Translations under genes and position numbers: made by a program
In this document: piece after piece, positions 60,875-64,000 of the stretch
Position numbering within the stretch: position 1 is the first letter of the stretch
Layout: each line of letters opens with the position of its first letter
The notes under the pieces: generated by a model
The model's input: the letters and a program-made list of their open reading frames with translations, nothing else
What the model was told of the DNA's origin: nothing
Database searches by the model: none
Source: Paenibacillus oryzisoli
GTDB lineage: Bacteria; Bacillota; Bacilli; Paenibacillales; NBRC-103111
Assembly (NCBI RefSeq): GCF_001653565.1
Contig: NZ_LYPB01000092.1
Span: 282,140 to 346,139, forward strand
Length of the DNA stretch: 64,000 nt
Direction: 5' to 3'

Positions 60875-62040
60875 GCCAAAGACCTCATTAAGATATCTCG
60901 AACGGTGTCTCTTGTCATAACTTTATATTGACCAATGGTTGATTTCATGAAAGACTTGTGCACTAATTCCTCGATGCGCTGATCATCAATACCATAATAG
61001 CCAAGCTTGTTTGGCGCGCCAAGTGAATCCCAGAATTGACGTAAAGCTTGAATGCCTTCAATCGCCACTTCGTGATCCGTTTTTCCTGTGTCATCGATTC
61101 CGAAAACGGTCATGGCCAACTTCTTCATCCGTGATGGATCATCTTCCGCACAATGGCTCATCCAGTTCGGGAATACTATGGCAAGTCCGCCTCCGTGAGG
61201 GATGTCGTAAACAGCAGATAGACCGTGCTCAATCTGATGCGTGGCCCAATCTCCCCCGTCTGTCCCACAAGAAAGCAAGCCATTGAATGCTGTCGTTCCC
61301 GCATACATGATCGTCGCACGATGCTCGACATCTTGCATATTCGAGAGCAGCTTGGGAGCAGCTTCCATAACGGTCAGGAGAACACCTTCCATGAAACGAT
61401 CCATCATCGGGGCATGCTCGGTTCGATGGAAATATTGTTCAAGTACGTGGGACATCATATCCACGATGCCATAGACCGTCTGATCCAAGGGAACCGATGT
61501 GGTATAGGCTGGGTCCAGAATAGAAAAAGCCGGATAGGCCAATGGGCTGCTCCAGCCTCGCTTCTCATTGCGATCCCAATTCGTAATAACCGAGATATTG
61601 TTCATCTCCGAGCCCGTCGCGGCAAGTGTTAGTATCGTTCCTAGTTGTAGAGCTTTCTTCGATTCCGCTTTTCTCGTAATGATATCCCAAACATCGCCTT
61701 CGTAATAAACACCGACAGAAATCGCTTTAGCACAATCTATGACACTTCCCCCACCAACAGCCAGGATGAGATCAATTTGATTCGAACGGCATATCTCAAT
61801 CCCTTTATGCACAGTAGTCAATCTAGGATTAGGTTCAACACCGGACATCTCGACAACAACGGCTTGACTATTTAGAAGCTGTCCCATCACAGCATCGTAA
61901 ACACCATTCTTTCGGATGCTACCCCCACCATAAACTAGCAGTACACGCTTCCCAGCAGTACTTAATTCTTGTTGCAATTGCTTAATTTGACCTTCGCCAA
62001 ACCATAATCGCGTTGGATTCCATTGAATAAATGATTGCAT
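60871..62040 (-). CDS. Iron-containing alcohol dehydrogenase (BDH type)
   Basis: A 389-residue group III alcohol dehydrogenase: NAD-binding GGGSVIDCAKAISVG near residue 95, metal ligands in EHGLSAVYDIPHGGGLAIVF near 265. Related enzymes reduce aldehydes such as butanal (YugJ, BDH). GAAGGAG precedes the ATG. Upstream gene of a two-gene operon with the EamA transporter. Confidence 0.92.
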   Translation of the reverse strand: MQSFIQWNPTRLWFGEGQIKQLQQELSTAGKRVLLVYGGGSIRKNGVYDAVMGQLLNSQAVVVEMSGVEPNPRLTTVHKGIEICRSNQIDLILAVGGGSVIDCAKAISVGVYYEGDVWDIITRKAESKKALQLGTILTLAATGSEMNNISVITNWDRNEKRGWSSPLAYPAFSILDPAYTTSVPLDQTVYGIVDMMSHVLEQYFHRTEHAPMMDRFMEGVLLTVMEAAPKLLSNMQDVEHRATIMYAGTTAFNGLLSCGTDGGDWATHQIEHGLSAVYDIPHGGGLAIVFPNWMSHCAEDDPSRMKKLAMTVFGIDDTGKTDHEVAIEGIQALRQFWDSLGAPNKLGYYGIDDQRIEELVHKSFMKSTIGQYKVMTRDTVRDILMRSLA

Positions 62041-62184
62041 ATGTGTGTAAACTCCTTCGATGACTAATATCTACAGAAGTATATCACATGTCGAAATCAA
62101 TAGCATTGGAAACACCTTCGTTATAGACAGTTGCAACTATGAAAAAAACGCACACCTCTTAGTAAGATGTACGGTTTGGCTTAC

Positions 62185-64000
62185 TTATATGCGATGTATG
62201 GGGAGTGAAAATGAAATGCTACAGCCCTGACCTAAGCGGCTTTCCGCCCAAATTTGCCCTCCATGATATTGCACAATTTCCTTGGCTATTGCAAGCCCTA
62301 GTCCACTTCCGCCTGAGTTGCTTCGCGATTTGGACACCTTATAGAACCGTTCGAAAATATGAGGCAGATCCTCTTCGCTGATACCGACGCCTGTGTCAGT
62401 TACCCGAATAACGAGTTCATTTGGCTGATCCCTGATCTGGGCTTGAACCGTGATAGAACAACCCCTTGTTGAAAATTTAATAGCATTATAAAAGATATTG
62501 GCATACACCTGTTCGATTCGATCCATATCAACTGTCAGCATATCTTGCCTATCTATTTGTGCCATGTTTAGCATATAGTCAATCCCGGCATTTTGCGCAT
62601 CTAGCTCGTATTTCCCAAAAAGCTGATGAATCATCGTCACACACGACGTTGGCGCGAGTTGGAAATGGAACTGCTTCGTTTCAAGCCGGCTTAGCTGATA
62701 CAAATCGGTAATTAAGCGTTGAATACCCACGATGCGCATATGGACCACTCTCAAATATTTCTTCTGCTCCTCTGGTTCTTGAATGACATCATCAAGAATC
62801 GCTTCTACATATCCCTGGATGGATGTCAGCGGAGTTCCTAGATCGTGAGAAATATTCGACAAGAGGTCGCGCCGCGAAGTCTCCATCAAGATTAACTCAT
62901 TCGTACGCTCTTTGACCTTAGACTCCAAATCGTTATATAATCGGGCATTTTCAATGGATATCGCCGCTTGAGCTGATAATAATTTAATCACATCCAACCG
63001 ATCGGACGTAAAAGCATTGCGAATTAAATTATTTTCCATATAAAAAACGCCAATTAGATTTCCTTTGTGCAGAATCGGTTCGCAAAAGATCGATTTACTT
63101 TCCGCTTGTTGAATATAAGGATCGTTAGAGAATAGTGTCGATTTCTCAGCATCATCTAGCACAATCCCCTCTTTCGTGCGCGCCACATACTGAATGACAG
63201 ATTGGGGTACATTATCACGGGTTTCGAGCAATACAGAGTTAACCATACATGAGTCCTTCCCTGCACTTGCAAGCATCTCGGCTTCAACGTATAAGCGATC
63301 CTTATCCCTCAGAACGAGGATACTTCTCTCCGCTCCAGAAGAGTACGTAACAATCTCCATCAAGCGTTTGATTAGCTGTTCTAGATTCACTTCGCTTGAG
63401 AGGGACCGCGATGTATTCATAATCGTTTTGAAATCAATGGCTTGCAGTGAATAATCACTGATTTTGGTTGTTGCCCAATCTGGAGACTCGGCACGACTTG
63501 TAAAATAAGCTGGGTATCTGAGTCTTAGATCATCCGCCTTCGCTTTTGCCCCCCAGTTAACGTAACCAAAGTAAGCATCAACGAAATACGTTTTAGCGAA
63601 TTTCTCGCGGCCCCTTTGCTTATAATACTTTCCTGCAATCTCACAAGCCATAGCTTCATGTTGAATAAATCCTTGCTCACGCGCTTGGCGTATAGCAGCT
63701 TCATAACCTTGCTCGGCTTCTTGGCCAAAACCTCTCACACGATTCCATTCTGCATGCATGAGCAGTGTTAGATGTGAATAATTCTCAGGACAATGAGCCT
63801 TCCACTTATCCATCTTTCTGAGCATTTTCTTCACACGCTTAGCAAGCCATTTCTGTTCATCACTAGTGACTTCCGGATATACAGCGGCAATCGAAAGGAC
63901 GTAATAAAAATAATTTTCAGGAATATGAAATAAACCAAAAGATGCAGCTTGATAGAGCTCAGTTGACTTACCTGTCTTTACTGCATCTTCAAAGTAACCG
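62185..64000 (-). CDS. C-terminal half of a large sensor histidine kinase (partial)
   Basis: The frame is open to the edge of the window (about 605 residues visible), so the gene begins outside. The edge side is helical and TPR-like (for example HAEWNRVRGFGQEAEQGYEA). A GAF domain follows (LSSEVNLEQLIKRLMEIVTY to LSAQAAISIENARLYNDLE), then a histidine kinase: H-box LLSNISHDLGTPLTSIQGYV, N-box YANIFYNAIKFSTRG, G-boxes DTGVGISEEDLPHIFERFYK and GGSGLGLAIAKEI. This order is that of very large proteins that begin with a Ser/Thr kinase and an AAA ATPase domain; that part is inferred. A GTG at 63834 is not the real start. Confidence 0.85.
   Translation of the reverse strand, partial: GYFEDAVKTGKSTELYQAASFGLFHIPENYFYYVLSIAAVYPEVTSDEQKWLAKRVKKMLRKMDKWKAHCPENYSHLTLLMHAEWNRVRGFGQEAEQGYEAAIRQAREQGFIQHEAMACEIAGKYYKQRGREKFAKTYFVDAYFGYVNWGAKAKADDLRLRYPAYFTSRAESPDWATTKISDYSLQAIDFKTIMNTSRSLSSEVNLEQLIKRLMEIVTYSSGAERSILVLRDKDRLYVEAEMLASAGKDSCMVNSVLLETRDNVPQSVIQYVARTKEGIVLDDAEKSTLFSNDPYIQQAESKSIFCEPILHKGNLIGVFYMENNLIRNAFTSDRLDVIKLLSAQAAISIENARLYNDLESKVKERTNELILMETSRRDLLSNISHDLGTPLTSIQGYVEAILDDVIQEPEEQKKYLRVVHMRIVGIQRLITDLYQLSRLETKQFHFQLAPTSCVTMIHQLFGKYELDAQNAGIDYMLNMAQIDRQDMLTVDMDRIEQVYANIFYNAIKFSTRGCSITVQAQIRDQPNELVIRVTDTGVGISEEDLPHIFERFYKVSKSRSNSGGSGLGLAIAKEIVQYHGGQIWAESRLGQGCSISFSLPIHRI

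Overview
The window reads as chromosome from a spore-forming, low-to-moderate GC Bacillota, most likely Paenibacillus or a close relative. The evidence is the comE/yqe cluster in Bacillus-like order (yqeG, yqeH, aroE, yhbY, nadD, yqeK, rsfS, yqeM, comER, comEA, comEB, comEC), the spoVAC-spoVAD-spoVAE sporulation genes, a T-box leader on leuS, strong AGGAGG-type ribosome sites, and YesM/YesN-type two-component systems beside sugar ABC transporters. No rRNA, tRNA or CRISPR locus was seen.

Layout. 1-2654: the right end of a Tn7/Tn5053-like transposon (tail of a TnsB-like transposase, TnsC-like ATPase, TniQ-like protein, then TnsB-site-like repeats and a TGTCA terminus). It is inserted in the 3' part of comEC, and the transposon end supplies comEC's stop codon. 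2645-9358: comEC, a MarR regulator and MFS transporter lodged inside the comE locus, comEB, comEA and comER. 9387-18241: leuS with its T-box, then the yqeM-cvfB-rsfS-yqeK-nadD-yhbY-aroE-yqeH-yqeG block of tightly packed housekeeping genes. 18333-23644: an esterase, then a moxR-DUF58-transglutaminase operon. 23963-27397: a spoVA-type cluster with a DUF421-DUF1657 fusion, a DUF1657 protein and two very small genes. 27427-30837: a papain-like protease, a DUF6081-like protein, a UbiA prenyltransferase, a rhamnose-mutarotase-like protein and a cupin. 30969-37229: carbohydrate and uronate use (GH4 glycosidase, AraC regulator, kduI, DeoR regulator, kduD, a TIM-barrel isomerase). 37334-40062: assorted genes and an intergenic repeat cluster. 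40303-46963: a sugar ABC transporter with its two-component system. 47121-47596: ten exact 51-bp tandem repeats, each carrying a 19-bp palindrome, next to a gene for a winged-helix protein of unknown role. 48424-53752: cupin DUF985, a coiled-coil protein, fucU, an FAD monooxygenase and the DAHP synthase/chorismate mutase fusion. 53821-59876: a small membrane protein, then a compact Tat cassette (tatA, secreted RidA, Tat-dependent flavin amine oxidase, divergent TnrA-like regulator, tatC, lysR), followed by a recombinase-fold remnant that shares a promoter/operator layout with lysR. 59954-64000: an EamA transporter, an iron alcohol dehydrogenase and the C-terminal half of a large sensor kinase running off the window.

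Most notable: (a) the Tat cassette looks like a self-contained exported amino-acid-oxidation system, in which the oxidase makes imines, an exported RidA could hydrolyse them, dedicated TatA/TatC could move the oxidase, and a short TnrA-like protein could link it to nitrogen status. (b) The 51-bp palindromic array is in exact register and unexplained by any gene. (c) The Tn7-like insertion very probably damages the DNA-uptake channel ComEC.
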